A DNA stretch of 17,173 nt from Nitrospirae bacterium GWC2_57_9 (lineage in GTDB: Bacteria; Nitrospirota; UBA9217). The first letter of the stretch is position 1, and every line of letters begins with the position of its first letter. The notes under the pieces are model-generated. The model saw nothing but the letters and a program-made list of their open reading frames with translations, searched no databases and was not told where the DNA came from. Of the stretch, positions 6,094-13,526 are shown in pieces. The translations under genes and the position numbers were made by a program. The stretch lies in contig MHEA01000161.1 in assembly GCA_001805085.1 (NCBI GenBank), forward strand, positions 14,513 through 31,685. Direction: 5' to 3'.

Positions 6094-7276
6094 AAAACTG
6101 CGGTCCGGGTATACCACGGGTGCTTGCGCGGCAGCGGCGGCAAAAGCGGCGGCGGTGCTCTTATTGCGGAAACTTGCACCCGCGTTTACGAGTGGAACCG
6201 CAAGTGCAGGGTGTGCGGAATGCGGAGTGCGGAGTAGAGTTAAAATCGACAGGATTGAGATACCGTTTCCGGATGGAAGCAGGGTTGCCTTCAGGATACA
6301 TGATTCGGGATGTCGAGAACAGGAGAAATCAGCTTTTGCATCCATCATCAAGGATGCAGGCGACGACCCGGATGTGACCCATCTTGCCGAGATCGTTGCT
6401 ACCGTTCGGAGTGTGGAGAGTGGAGCGCCGGGCACGGAAGGGCCCGAGATCATTATAGTCGGCGGGACGGGAGTGGGTAGAGTCACGAAGCCGGGACTTG
6501 CCATACCGGTGGGTGAAGCGGCAATCAATCCAGTGCCGAGAAGAATGATACATGAAGCAGTGCGAGAGGCGATTAACGAATTCAGCGCCGGGAGACTGGA
6601 ACAAAATCCGCGCTCCGCAGTCCGCACTCCGCACTTGGAGGTCACCATCTCCGTTCCCGCCGGGGAAGAGCTCGCCAAGAAGACCTTGAACAGCCGTCTG
6701 GGCATCGTGGGCGGGATCTCGATCCTCGGCACGACCGGCATCGTTCGTCCCATATCCACGGAGGCATACACCGCGAGCATTACGGCCGGAATGGACGTGG
6801 CAAAGGCCATGGGCCACAGTGTCGTGGTTCTGTCCTCGGGCAGAACGTCCGAGAAGGCACATATGAAAAAGTACTCCTTTGCCGACGAAGCCTACGTCAT
6901 GATGGGCGACTATCTCGAGTTTTCGCTCCTGGACGCGAAGAAGCACGAGTTCAAAACCATTCACCTTTGCGCACAATGGGCAAAGATGATCAAGACAGCC
7001 ATGTCCACGCCGCAGACCCATGTGCGGCACGGCGCGATCGAAGGGAAGGATGCTGCCGTTTTCCTGCGGTCCAGCGGCATCGCCATTCCCGATCGGCAGT
7101 TCAACACGGCCCGGGAGATCTTCGATTATATCGTCAGCGACGCCGGTACACGGGATGCTGTCCTGAAAACGGTATGCAAAGCAGCCAAGCAGTATGCCGG
7201 GACCATCGCCTCCAGCATCCCGATCATCGTCAGTCTCGTATCCTACGAGGGGGAGATCATTGCCGACAGCGAATAA
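6077..7276 (+). CDS. cbiD: Cobalt-precorrin-5B C1-methyltransferase CbiD, carrying three repeat inserts
   Basis: CbiD is the SAM-dependent C1 methyltransferase of the anaerobic pathway, acting on cobalt-precorrin-5B. Diagnostic motifs are GYTTGACAAAAAKAAA near the N-terminus, IIIVGGTGVGRVTKPGL, AINPVPRRMI, GIVGGISILGTTGIVRPIS and GHSVVVLSSGRTSEK. It starts at GTG 6077 inside cobO (overlap 17 bases) with AGAGG just upstream. At 399 aa it is longer than the usual 350-380 aa. The excess coincides with three stretches encoded by the seven-base repeat: SAGCAECGVRSRV (~6203-6246), TVRSVESGA (~6404-6426) and NPRSAVRTPHL (~6606-6638, opposite orientation). These fall between conserved blocks, presumably in surface loops, so activity may be retained. 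No frameshift is seen. Confidence 0.95.
   Translation: MGSKSKKLRSGYTTGACAAAAAKAAAVLLLRKLAPAFTSGTASAGCAECGVRSRVKIDRIEIPFPDGSRVAFRIHDSGCREQEKSAFASIIKDAGDDPDVTHLAEIVATVRSVESGAPGTEGPEIIIVGGTGVGRVTKPGLAIPVGEAAINPVPRRMIHEAVREAINEFSAGRLEQNPRSAVRTPHLEVTISVPAGEELAKKTLNSRLGIVGGISILGTTGIVRPISTEAYTASITAGMDVAKAMGHSVVVLSSGRTSEKAHMKKYSFADEAYVMMGDYLEFSLLDAKKHEFKTIHLCAQWAKMIKTAMSTPQTHVRHGAIEGKDAAVFLRSSGIAIPDRQFNTAREIFDYIVSDAGTRDAVLKTVCKAAKQYAGTIASSIPIIVSLVSYEGEIIADSE
6203..6246 (+). repeat. Heptamer repeat insert 1 in cbiD
   Basis: Units GTGCGGA-like (GTGTGCGGA, ATGCGGA, GTGCGGA, GTAGAG) are read in frame as SAGCAECGVRSRV between the N-terminal AAAKAAAVLL helix and the IDRIEIPFPDGS strand. Confidence 0.78.
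6404..6426 (+). repeat. Heptamer repeat insert 2 in cbiD
   Basis: GTTCGGA, GTGTGGA and GAGTGGA are read in frame as VRSVESG. This is a short and more degenerate copy, just before the GPEIIIVGGTGVGR motif. It could partly be ancestral CbiD sequence. Confidence 0.6.
6606..6638 (-). repeat. Heptamer repeat insert 3 in cbiD, reverse orientation
   Basis: On the minus strand it reads GTGCGGA, GTGCGGA, CTGCGGA, GCGCGGA. On the coding strand it translates as PRSAVRTPH, placed between the REAINEFS helix and the LEVTISVPAGEEL strand. Opposite orientation to the other copies shows that the element inserts both ways. Confidence 0.75.
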
Positions 7277-8522
7277 GCTTCATGTGATAGGCATCGGGTA
7301 CCGTCCGCTGGAAAAGCGTGCCAGGGAGATACTGGAAAGTTCAGAAGTAATCCTCGCTTCCACGCGGCTTGCCGAGGTCTTTGGCCGGTATGACGAGTAT
7401 CAAGCGGCCAAGGACCGGATGATGGTGATCAACAAGGTGCCTGATACATTGGCCTTTATCAGGGAACGCCTCTCCCGAACGGGATCAGGGCCGATCGTCC
7501 TTCTTGCTTCCGGCGATCCTCTCTTTTTCGGTATCGGCAGGAGGATCTGCGAGGAGTTCGGAAGGGAACGGGTGGAAATCCTGCCCGATCTTTCGAGTGT
7601 TCAGCAGGCCTTTGCCCGGATCAACGAACCCTGGGATGATGCTTTTTTCATGAGCCTTCACGGCGGACCTGATATCGCCAAACGACGGAAGCTGCCCTAC
7701 GAGGTCTCCCATATCGCGCAGCTGTTGGAGCGGCACGGCAAGCTCGGGATACTGACGGATCGGGAGAACAACCCGGCACTGATCGCAGGCCACCTGGAAA
7801 AGGCGCCCGGAATACGCATGTACGTCTGTGAACGGCTGGGCTATCCGGATGAAAAGATTCTGAGAGGCACACCAGAGGAGATCGCAGACCGCACCTTCTC
7901 CGATCCGAATGTGGTTATCCTTATCCAGGACCGGCAGGGACCTCAAAAAGAATCATGCTGCTTCGGGCTTCGGGAAGGGGAGATCGACCATGAGCGGGGT
8001 CTGATCACCAAAGACGAAGTGAGGGCTGTTACTCTTCACAAGCTTCGCCTTCCCTCTCAGGGAGTGCTGTGGGACATCGGAGCAGGCTCGGGTTCGGTAT
8101 CGCTCGAAGCCGCGCGGCTCTGCCCGGGGCTCAGGATCATTGCGCTCGAGAAGGAGGGCGAGCGTGTGCAGACGATCAAAAGGAACATGGCCACCTATGC
8201 TGTCCCTAATATGGAAGTGATACAGGCGGCTGCCCCGCACGGCCTCGAAGCGCTGCCCTCACCGGACCGAGTCTTCATAGGCGGGAGCAGCGGAACCATG
8301 GAGCAGGTGCTGAAGATCGTGAACGGAAAAATGCCTTCGGGCATCGTCGTGATCAATTGCGCGACGCTGGACAGCCTGAACGAGGCCATCACGGCCCTGG
8401 AGCGATACGGCTTCCCGGTCGATGTCGCCGAGATCTCGGTTTCGCGGTCAAAAATGCTGGCAGGCAAGCGCCAGATGGCGGCCCTCAATCCGGTGTTCGT
8501 GGTGAAAGGCGAGAAAGGTTGA
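7260..8522 (+). CDS. cbiET: Fused cobalt-precorrin-7 C5-methyltransferase / precorrin-6B C15-methyltransferase (decarboxylating)
   Basis: This 420-aa protein joins CbiE and CbiT, as in aerobic CobL. Residues 1-200 are CbiE of the tetrapyrrole methylase fold: HVIGIGYRPL at the N-terminus and LASGDPLFFGIGRR (83-96). Residues 220-420 are CbiT, a Rossmann-type SAM methyltransferase: LWDIGAGSGSVSLEAA with the glycine loop at 274-279, RIIALEKEGERVQTIKRN, and DRVFIGGSSG. Together they methylate C5 and C15 and remove the C12 acetate carboxyl. I chose TTG 7260 because it has AGGGGGAG four bases upstream and gives a family-like N-terminus, with a 17-base overlap of cbiD. A frame-compatible ATG at 7194 would add 22 unrelated residues buried in cbiD. 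The exact start is uncertain. Confidence 0.94.
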   Translation: MPTANKLHVIGIGYRPLEKRAREILESSEVILASTRLAEVFGRYDEYQAAKDRMMVINKVPDTLAFIRERLSRTGSGPIVLLASGDPLFFGIGRRICEEFGRERVEILPDLSSVQQAFARINEPWDDAFFMSLHGGPDIAKRRKLPYEVSHIAQLLERHGKLGILTDRENNPALIAGHLEKAPGIRMYVCERLGYPDEKILRGTPEEIADRTFSDPNVVILIQDRQGPQKESCCFGLREGEIDHERGLITKDEVRAVTLHKLRLPSQGVLWDIGAGSGSVSLEAARLCPGLRIIALEKEGERVQTIKRNMATYAVPNMEVIQAAAPHGLEALPSPDRVFIGGSSGTMEQVLKIVNGKMPSGIVVINCATLDSLNEAITALERYGFPVDVAEISVSRSKMLAGKRQMAALNPVFVVKGEKG

Positions 8523-8523
8523 C

Positions 8524-9240
8524 ATGACCGGAAAACTTTATGCAGTAGGCATCGGTCCCGGCGACCCCGAGCTGATGACGATAAAGGCGGTGCGCATCCT
8601 GAAGCAGGTTCCCTGCATTGTGGTGCCGAAGGGCCGCGAAGAGGGCAGCAGTCTTGCGCTTTCAATCGTGCAGAAGATCCTTCCCCTCGACGGCAAAGAG
8701 ATCGTCGAGGCCTTCTTTCCGATGAAGAAAACCATGGGGGGCGAACGGGAGGACCTCGATCACCAATGGAATGAGACCGTGGATGCCGTGTTAAACAGGC
8801 TTGACCGTGGCACTGATGCCGCTTTCATAACCATCGGCGACCCCGGGATCTACAGCACCTTCTTCTATCTTTATGACCGCTTGCTGGAGCGCAGACCTTC
8901 GCTTGCCATCGAGATCATCCCGGGAATATCCTCGATCAACGCTGCCGCTGCCCGTGCCGGGGTGTATCTGGGACTGGGGAACGAGCGGATCGCAATCCTT
9001 CCGGCAAACTACCTCGAAAGCCTGCAGGAAACGCTTGAGAAGTTCGACACGGTGGTGCTGATGAAGGTAAACAAGGTATTCGATACGGTGAGGGAGATCC
9101 TGGAGAAAATGGACCTGGCGGGCAATGCCGTCTACGTTGCGAGGACAGGTATGGAAGATGAACGGATCTATAACGATATTCGAACAGTCGGGAAGGAAGA
9201 CTTGAACTACTTCTCGCTCATGATCGTGAGGAAACGATGA
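8524..9240 (+). CDS. cbiL: Cobalt-factor II / precorrin-2 C20-methyltransferase
   Basis: CbiL methylates C20 of cobalt-factor II using SAM, an early step after cobalt insertion. The 238 residues show the tetrapyrrole methylase pattern: VGIGPGDPELMTIKA (8-22), TIGDPGIYSTFFYLYDRL (103-120) and IEIIPGISSINAAAARAG, followed by LGLGNERIAILPANY, characteristic of CbiL/CobI rather than CbiF or CbiH. It begins one base after the cbiET stop, with GAGAAAGG upstream, and ends with an ATGA overlap into cbiF. Length is normal and no repeat-derived insert is visible. Confidence 0.95.
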   Translation: MTGKLYAVGIGPGDPELMTIKAVRILKQVPCIVVPKGREEGSSLALSIVQKILPLDGKEIVEAFFPMKKTMGGEREDLDHQWNETVDAVLNRLDRGTDAAFITIGDPGIYSTFFYLYDRLLERRPSLAIEIIPGISSINAAAARAGVYLGLGNERIAILPANYLESLQETLEKFDTVVLMKVNKVFDTVREILEKMDLAGNAVYVARTGMEDERIYNDIRTVGKEDLNYFSLMIVRKR

Positions 9241-9995
9241 CGACAAAAATCTATTTTATCGGGGCAGGACCGGGCGATCCCGATCTCATCACGGTGAAGG
9301 GCAGAAAGCTTCTCGATACGGCTGATGTCGTGATCTATGCGGGGAGTTTGGTGAACCCGGCCCTTCTGAAGGGCATCAAGGCCCAGATTTTCGATTCGGC
9401 CTCGATGAACCTTGATGAGATCGTTGCAATCATGAGAAGGACGGCCGGGGAGAAGAAGACGCTGGTCCGGCTCCATACAGGCGATACCTCGTTCTACAGC
9501 GCCATCTCGGAGCAGATCGAGAAACTCCGGGAATTCAACATATCTTATGAGGTCATCCCGGGAGTGTCTTCAGCCCTCGCAGGTGCGGCCATTCTCGGAC
9601 AGGAGCTGACCATTCCCGAGATCAGCCAGACAGTCATCTTTACGAGAATGGAAGGCCGTACTCCGGTGCCTGCAACCGAGCGGCTGGGCTTGCTCGCTGC
9701 TCATCGGGCGACCATGGCGATCTTTCTGAGCGCAGGCATGATCGAGAAGGTGCGCGAGGAACTGCTGCAGGGCTATCCCGGTGAAACACCTGTCGTGATT
9801 ATTGAAAAGGCAACCTGGCCGGAACAACGGGTTCTTCGGGGTAAGTTGCAGGATGTAGTCCGCCTGGTGCAAGAGGCCGGCATAAAGAAAACGGCGCTCA
9901 TCTATGTCGGCGATTCGCTCCGCGCTTCGGAAGCATCACTCGGGAAAGAGTCGAAGCTCTACCATAAGGATTTTCAGCATGAGTATAGGAAGTAA
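9237..9995 (+). CDS. cbiF: Cobalt-precorrin-4 C11-methyltransferase
   Basis: CbiF adds the C11 methyl group to cobalt-precorrin-4. The 252-aa chain contains FIGAGPGDPDLITVKG (7-22), VVIYAGSLVNPALL, the SAM-site LHTGDTSFYSAISEQ (79-93), VIPGVSSALAGAAILGQELT and the MEGRTPVPATERL stretch that distinguishes CbiF/CobM from other ring methylases. GAGGAAACG precedes the start, which overlaps the cbiL stop. After its stop comes a 100-base gap with a hairpin and a heptamer repeat before cbiG, the first real break in this gene train. Confidence 0.96.
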   Translation: MTTKIYFIGAGPGDPDLITVKGRKLLDTADVVIYAGSLVNPALLKGIKAQIFDSASMNLDEIVAIMRRTAGEKKTLVRLHTGDTSFYSAISEQIEKLREFNISYEVIPGVSSALAGAAILGQELTIPEISQTVIFTRMEGRTPVPATERLGLLAAHRATMAIFLSAGMIEKVREELLQGYPGETPVVIIEKATWPEQRVLRGKLQDVVRLVQEAGIKKTALIYVGDSLRASEASLGKESKLYHKDFQHEYRK

Positions 9996-10002
9996 TAACG
10001 GC

Positions 10003-10045
10003 CTCCCTCATCCGGTCCTTCTCCCAGGGGAGGAGAAGGGCTGGT
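10003..10045. repeat. Short palindromic intergenic repeat between cbiF and cbiG
   Basis: CCCTCATCCGGTCCTTCTCC followed by CAGGGGAGGAGAAGG forms an 8-bp stem (CCTTCTCC 10017-10024 with GGAGAAGG 10032-10039). The CTCATCCGGCC-like lead plus hairpin is a pattern I have seen as dispersed repeats in many proteobacterial genomes. There is no T-run, so it is not a convincing terminator. Confidence 0.5.
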
Positions 10046-10063
10046 GGACAAGGATAATTCTAT

Positions 10064-10093
10064 CGAGGAGTGCGGAATTCGGAATGGGGAATA
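10064..10093 (+). repeat. Heptamer repeat directly upstream of cbiG
   Basis: Units GTGCGGA, ATTCGGA and ATGGGGA run into ATAACAA just before the cbiG ATG at 10098. The GGGGA of the last unit (10086-10090) lies 7 bases from the ATG and is the only Shine-Dalgarno candidate, so the repeat appears to provide the ribosome binding site. Confidence 0.75.
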
Positions 10094-10097
10094 ACAA

Positions 10098-11150
10098 ATG
10101 AATAACGTTGCGGTTCTTCATATAACTGATAATGGCCGCAAAATCGCTGATCGCCTTCTGGAACTGTTTCCCGGAGCTGTCATCAGCAAATTCCGCCCGG
10201 ACATTGTGGATGTCCTGTGGAAAGAAAATGATGCGATCATTTTCATCATGGCCGCCGGCATAGTGGTGCGGGCCATTGCCCCACTGCTCAAGGATAAAAA
10301 GTCCGATCCCGCTGTGGTAGTGCTGGATGAGCAGGGGAAGTTCGCCGTCAGTCTCGTGAGTGGACATCTGGGAGGCGCGAACGAGCTTGCAAAGGAGATC
10401 GCCGGCATCCTCGGGGGCGAGGCTGTGATCACAACGGCTTCCGATGTGAACAACCTGCCCTCCATCGACCTCTGGGCCCGTGACAACGACCTGATCATCG
10501 AGAACTGGGACGTGCTTCCGCTGGTCGGGACGCGTTATGTCAATAACGGAGGCTTGCGGGTCTACTGCGATATTCCTTTGGCACTCCCCCCGGAGTTCCT
10601 CCGTGTGTCGGACCCTCGTTTTGCCGATGCCATCATTACCAATAAACGGGATGTCTATGCAGGTTCGCCGAGATGCAGCATCACCGGAGAGGGATGCTCC
10701 ACCGAGGCATGCCGCGTAAAGGGACAGGTCTATCTCCGCCCACTGAACCTTGTTGCGGGCATCGGATGCAACAGCGGCACCCCGCTCGACGAGATCGAGG
10801 CTGCGCTTCAAACCACTTTGGAGGAGCATAACCTGGTCTTTTCTTCCCTGCTGTCCCTCGCCACGATAGATATAAAAGGGAACGAGCCGGGCTTGCGCGC
10901 GTTTGCCGATAAACATGGTCTCACGCTTCAGGTCTTTTCAACGGCAGACCTGAACACGGTAGCAGGCATCGAGCCATCAGAAGTCGTGATCAAGGCTACT
11001 GGCGCTATCGGAGTAGCAGAGCCTGCCGCGCTGCTGGCGTCAGGAGACGATAAGCTGATCGTACCGAAACAGAAGAAGGGAAATGTGACCGTGGCAATAG
11101 CATTAAAAACAGTGCGGAGTGCGGAATTGGGAGTGCGGAATGGTGAATAA
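10098..11150 (+). CDS. cbiG: Cobalt-precorrin-5A hydrolase CbiG
   Basis: CbiG opens the delta-lactone of cobalt-precorrin-5A and releases the two-carbon fragment as acetaldehyde. The 350 residues show the N-terminal CbiG domain (FIMAAGIVVRAIAPLLKDK, then VVVLDEQGKFAVSLVSGHLG with His90), a variable middle (130-215), and the C-terminal CbiG domain (NLVAGIGCNSGTPLDEIEAA, LSLATIDIKGNEPGL, then VIKATGAIGVAEPAALL). The last dozen residues (KTVRSAELGVRNGE) come from the heptamer repeat at 11111 and are presumably a neutral tail replacing the original stop. The ATG at 10098 has its Shine-Dalgarno within another repeat copy. It overlaps the cbiH start by about 11 bases. Confidence 0.95.
   Translation: MNNVAVLHITDNGRKIADRLLELFPGAVISKFRPDIVDVLWKENDAIIFIMAAGIVVRAIAPLLKDKKSDPAVVVLDEQGKFAVSLVSGHLGGANELAKEIAGILGGEAVITTASDVNNLPSIDLWARDNDLIIENWDVLPLVGTRYVNNGGLRVYCDIPLALPPEFLRVSDPRFADAIITNKRDVYAGSPRCSITGEGCSTEACRVKGQVYLRPLNLVAGIGCNSGTPLDEIEAALQTTLEEHNLVFSSLLSLATIDIKGNEPGLRAFADKHGLTLQVFSTADLNTVAGIEPSEVVIKATGAIGVAEPAALLASGDDKLIVPKQKKGNVTVAIALKTVRSAELGVRNGE
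11111..11148 (+). repeat. Heptamer repeat spanning the cbiG/cbiH junction
   Basis: Units AGTGCGGA, GTGCGGA, ATTGGGA, GTGCGGA and ATGGTGA are arrayed head to tail. In the cbiG frame they encode the last residues of CbiG. In the cbiH frame they contain GGGAG (11129-11133) and the probable ATG start (11140). One repeat thus forms the end of one gene and the start signal of the next. Confidence 0.8.
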
Positions 11151-11931
11151 AGAAGAAAAAAACTTGCCTAAAGGCATGCTCTATGTAGTGGGGACCGGTC
11201 CCGGCAGGGTCGAGCATATAACTCCCGCTGCGCAGGAAGCGATCAGGAACTCCGATGTTATCGTGGGCTACGATACGTATATCGACCTGATCCCCGAACT
11301 GCTCTCGGGCAAGAATGTGATGTCCACGGGAATGACCCAGGAAGTGGATCGCTGCCGGAAAGCCGTGGAACTGGCGCTTGATAATCAGGTCGTGACGGTC
11401 ATCAGCGGAGGCGATCCGGGCGTCTACGCCATGGCGGGCCTGGTGTTCGAACTGCTGCAGTCGGAGGAAAAGAAGCGACCGGGTCAGCCCCTTCCCCGGC
11501 TCCTGGTCATCCCCGGAATCTCTGCACTGAATGCAAGCGCGTCACGGCTCGGCGCCCCGCTGATGCATGACTTCGCCTGCATCAGCCTCTCGGACCGGCT
11601 TACTCCGTGGAATATCATCGAAAAACGGCTCCATGCGGCAGCCGGGGCAGATTTTGTTATCGTCCTGTACAATCCGCGCAGCAAGGGCCGGGCCGGGCAT
11701 ATCAACCGGGCTCGGGGGATCATCGGAAAATACCGCGCAGGCTCGACGGTCGTCGGCATTGTGAAAGGCGCGATGCGGGAGCATGAAACGGTCATCGTAA
11801 CCGATCTGGAAAGCATGAAGGACAGCGATATCGACATGCAGACGACGGTGATCTTCGGCAATTCCAGGACCTTTGTCTGGAACGATCTCATGATAACGCC
11901 GAGAGGGTACGAAAATAAATTCGAGATCTGA
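11140..11931 (+). CDS. cbiH: Cobalt-factor III / precorrin-3B C17-methyltransferase
   Basis: CbiH methylates C17 and contracts the ring of cobalt-factor III. The 263 residues include LYVVGTGPGRVEHITPAAQE, VIVGYDTYIDL, VISGGDPGVYAMAGLVFELL, VIPGISALNASASRLGAPL, DFACISLSDRLTPW, YNPRSKGRAGHI and a terminal MITPRGYENKF, all typical of CbiH/CobJ. I chose ATG 11140, which has GGGAG six bases upstream inside the heptamer repeat. GTG 11119 is a longer option and ATG 11176 a shorter one close to the conserved N-terminus but without a good ribosome binding site. It overlaps cbiG. The first ten residues are probably repeat-derived. Confidence 0.94.
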   Translation: MVNKEEKNLPKGMLYVVGTGPGRVEHITPAAQEAIRNSDVIVGYDTYIDLIPELLSGKNVMSTGMTQEVDRCRKAVELALDNQVVTVISGGDPGVYAMAGLVFELLQSEEKKRPGQPLPRLLVIPGISALNASASRLGAPLMHDFACISLSDRLTPWNIIEKRLHAAAGADFVIVLYNPRSKGRAGHINRARGIIGKYRAGSTVVGIVKGAMREHETVIVTDLESMKDSDIDMQTTVIFGNSRTFVWNDLMITPRGYENKFEI

Positions 11932-11995
11932 CATAGAGGATGCAAAACGAGTACGCGCAGCATTTCTCTGGGACGAGTCCTTTCTCTGGGGAATC

Positions 11996-13234
11996 ATGGC
12001 CTATAAGGCGCTCGAGGTCAACGGTCTTGCCTTCGACCTGCTCCGCTCGGAAGACATCAGACAGGGGAGCCTGACGGGATACGGGCTTCTCTTCGTCCCC
12101 GGGGGATGGGCATCGAACAAAATGAAGGCCCTTGGCGATGCCGGGATCGAGGAAATACGAAGGTTCGTCCGGGGCGGAGGGAGTTACGTCGGTTTCTGCG
12201 GGGGCGCGGGACTGTCTACCCTGGACGGGATCGGTCTGTTACCGATCAAGAGGCGGCCTACCAAGGAACGGGTGCCGAGCTTCAGCGGTCCAATACTGCT
12301 CAACACCTCTCAACATCCGATCTGGGAGGGTATCGCCGGCCGGCGTTTCCACGCCTGGTGGCCTTCCCAGTTTGTTGTGGATCGGGATGTATCCGTGCTC
12401 GCAACCTACGGCAAGGCTCTTCCCGAATCCTTCAGCTCCGATCTGAACGTCGGCGACACGGAAACCCACGGAGACTGGGCTGCGCTTGAGCGCACGTATC
12501 AAATCAACCTTGATCCGCGGCGCCTGCTGAATGAACCAGCAGTGGTAGAAGGCCGGTTCGGCAGCGGCAAGGTGCTTCTGTCTCTTGTGCATTTCGATAC
12601 GCCCGACGATTTGAACGGAGCAATGGTCTTGAAGAACCTCTGGAGATACCTTCTGAAAGCCGGCGCAATGCGTGCTGAAGGAACTATCGGTGATAGCAGT
12701 GCCCGATCTGCGCCATCTCCCGGCCGTCATGCATCGGAAGGAGACAGGACAGCGTTCATTGCCCCTCTTGAATCCGCGGTAGCCGACCTGATCGATCTCG
12801 GCCAAAGGAACTTTCTCTGGTTCTGGCGCAATCCTTTGCTCCTTCAGTGGAGACGGGGGGTGCGCGGACTGGAATATTGCACCCTGTACAGCATGGTAAA
12901 AGAGCTCGCGAACCTTATGGCATTCCAGGGCCGGGGCGTTCATGCAGCTGGTACCTTCGGGAAGCTTGAGCGGGTCAGGGATTTTGCAGACAAGGCGAAA
13001 CAGCTACTCGTGCGCGAACGGTACGCCATGCAGAACGCCCATATTACGTATGAGCGGTGCGATGACCCCGAGATCCAGGCTTTGCGTGAAGAGCTCTTTT
13101 CCCGATCCAAGAGCCATGGAGGTCTTTTCAAAGAGATCCTTGATGACCTTGACCTGCTACTCTACGATGTACTAATATGCTACAGGCGAGAAGGTTATGA
13201 CGAAATCAATGAAGATTACCTGTCCGGTCTGTAA
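11996..13234 (+). CDS. BPL_N / class I glutamine amidotransferase-like protein, function unknown, start unresolved
   Basis: I do not recognise a characterised homologue. Residues 1-215 resemble the amidotransferase-like N-terminal domain of biotin-protein ligase (BPL_N): LLFVPGGWAS, a nucleophile-elbow-like GGSYVGFCGGAGLS with Cys68, GIGLLPIKR, and GSGKVLLSLVHFDTPDD with a candidate catalytic His. A polar linker (~225-250) leads to a helical C-terminal domain (255-412) with many Trp, Arg and Glu residues. The first canonical start is ATG 11996, but the same frame is open from 11897 and encodes KRVRAAFLWDESFLWGI immediately upstream, which looks like the missing first strand and helix. No ATG, GTG or TTG lies in that stretch, so the start is non-canonical or a base is missing near 11940. 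It follows cbiH closely and overlaps yacG by 38 bases. A role in corrinoid metabolism is only suggested by position. Confidence 0.75.
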   Translation: MAYKALEVNGLAFDLLRSEDIRQGSLTGYGLLFVPGGWASNKMKALGDAGIEEIRRFVRGGGSYVGFCGGAGLSTLDGIGLLPIKRRPTKERVPSFSGPILLNTSQHPIWEGIAGRRFHAWWPSQFVVDRDVSVLATYGKALPESFSSDLNVGDTETHGDWAALERTYQINLDPRRLLNEPAVVEGRFGSGKVLLSLVHFDTPDDLNGAMVLKNLWRYLLKAGAMRAEGTIGDSSARSAPSPGRHASEGDRTAFIAPLESAVADLIDLGQRNFLWFWRNPLLLQWRRGVRGLEYCTLYSMVKELANLMAFQGRGVHAAGTFGKLERVRDFADKAKQLLVRERYAMQNAHITYERCDDPEIQALREELFSRSKSHGGLFKEILDDLDLLLYDVLICYRREGYDEINEDYLSGL

Positions 13235-13397
13235 AAAAAAGACCGTCTGGGAAGACAATCAATTCCGCCCGTTCTGTTCGGAGCGGTGCAGGCTTATCGA
13301 TCTCGGGAAGTGGGCATCCGAGGAATACCGGATCGCAGGTGAGAAAAAAGATATCCCCGATGCCGATGGTGATGAAAAAAAAGAGGATGAGAGGTAG
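13197..13397 (+). CDS. yacG: Zinc-binding DNA gyrase inhibitor YacG family protein
   Basis: A 66-aa protein with four zinc-ligand cysteines in a Cys-x2-Cys-x14-Cys-x3-Cys pattern (C9, C12, C27, C31): ITCPVCKKKTVWEDNQFRPF and FCSERCRLIDLGKWASEEY. The CPVC...FCSERCRLIDLGKW layout is the YacG signature. In E. coli YacG binds GyrB and inhibits gyrase. The C-terminal 20 residues are highly charged and probably disordered. The ATG at 13197 lies inside the upstream gene with GAGAAGG two bases before it; an ATG at 13209 is the alternative start. It has no obvious link to cobalamin. A 129-base gap follows. Confidence 0.88.
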   Translation: MTKSMKITCPVCKKKTVWEDNQFRPFCSERCRLIDLGKWASEEYRIAGEKKDIPDADGDEKKEDER

Positions 13398-13526
13398 AAA
13401 ATTTCGTTAAAATATATTAGAATGTAGCAACATTCGAAATCAGAGAGCGCGATTTCACAGCGGGGTCCGCAAACCCGGGGATTTCGGGATTTCGAGAGGT
13501 CTGGCTTTTATCAGGAGGCATGCCGC

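Noticed and set aside
5533..6810. Long minus-strand open frame (425 codons) opposite cobO and cbiD
   Set aside because: It lies antisense to two confidently identified genes, its peptide is low-complexity and matches no family I know, and it arises from codon bias in GC-rich genes plus the stop-free repeat.
381..11148. Heptamer arrays as CRISPR or VNTR loci
   Set aside because: There are no unique spacers between units, the units are only seven bases, and each array has three to five degenerate copies.
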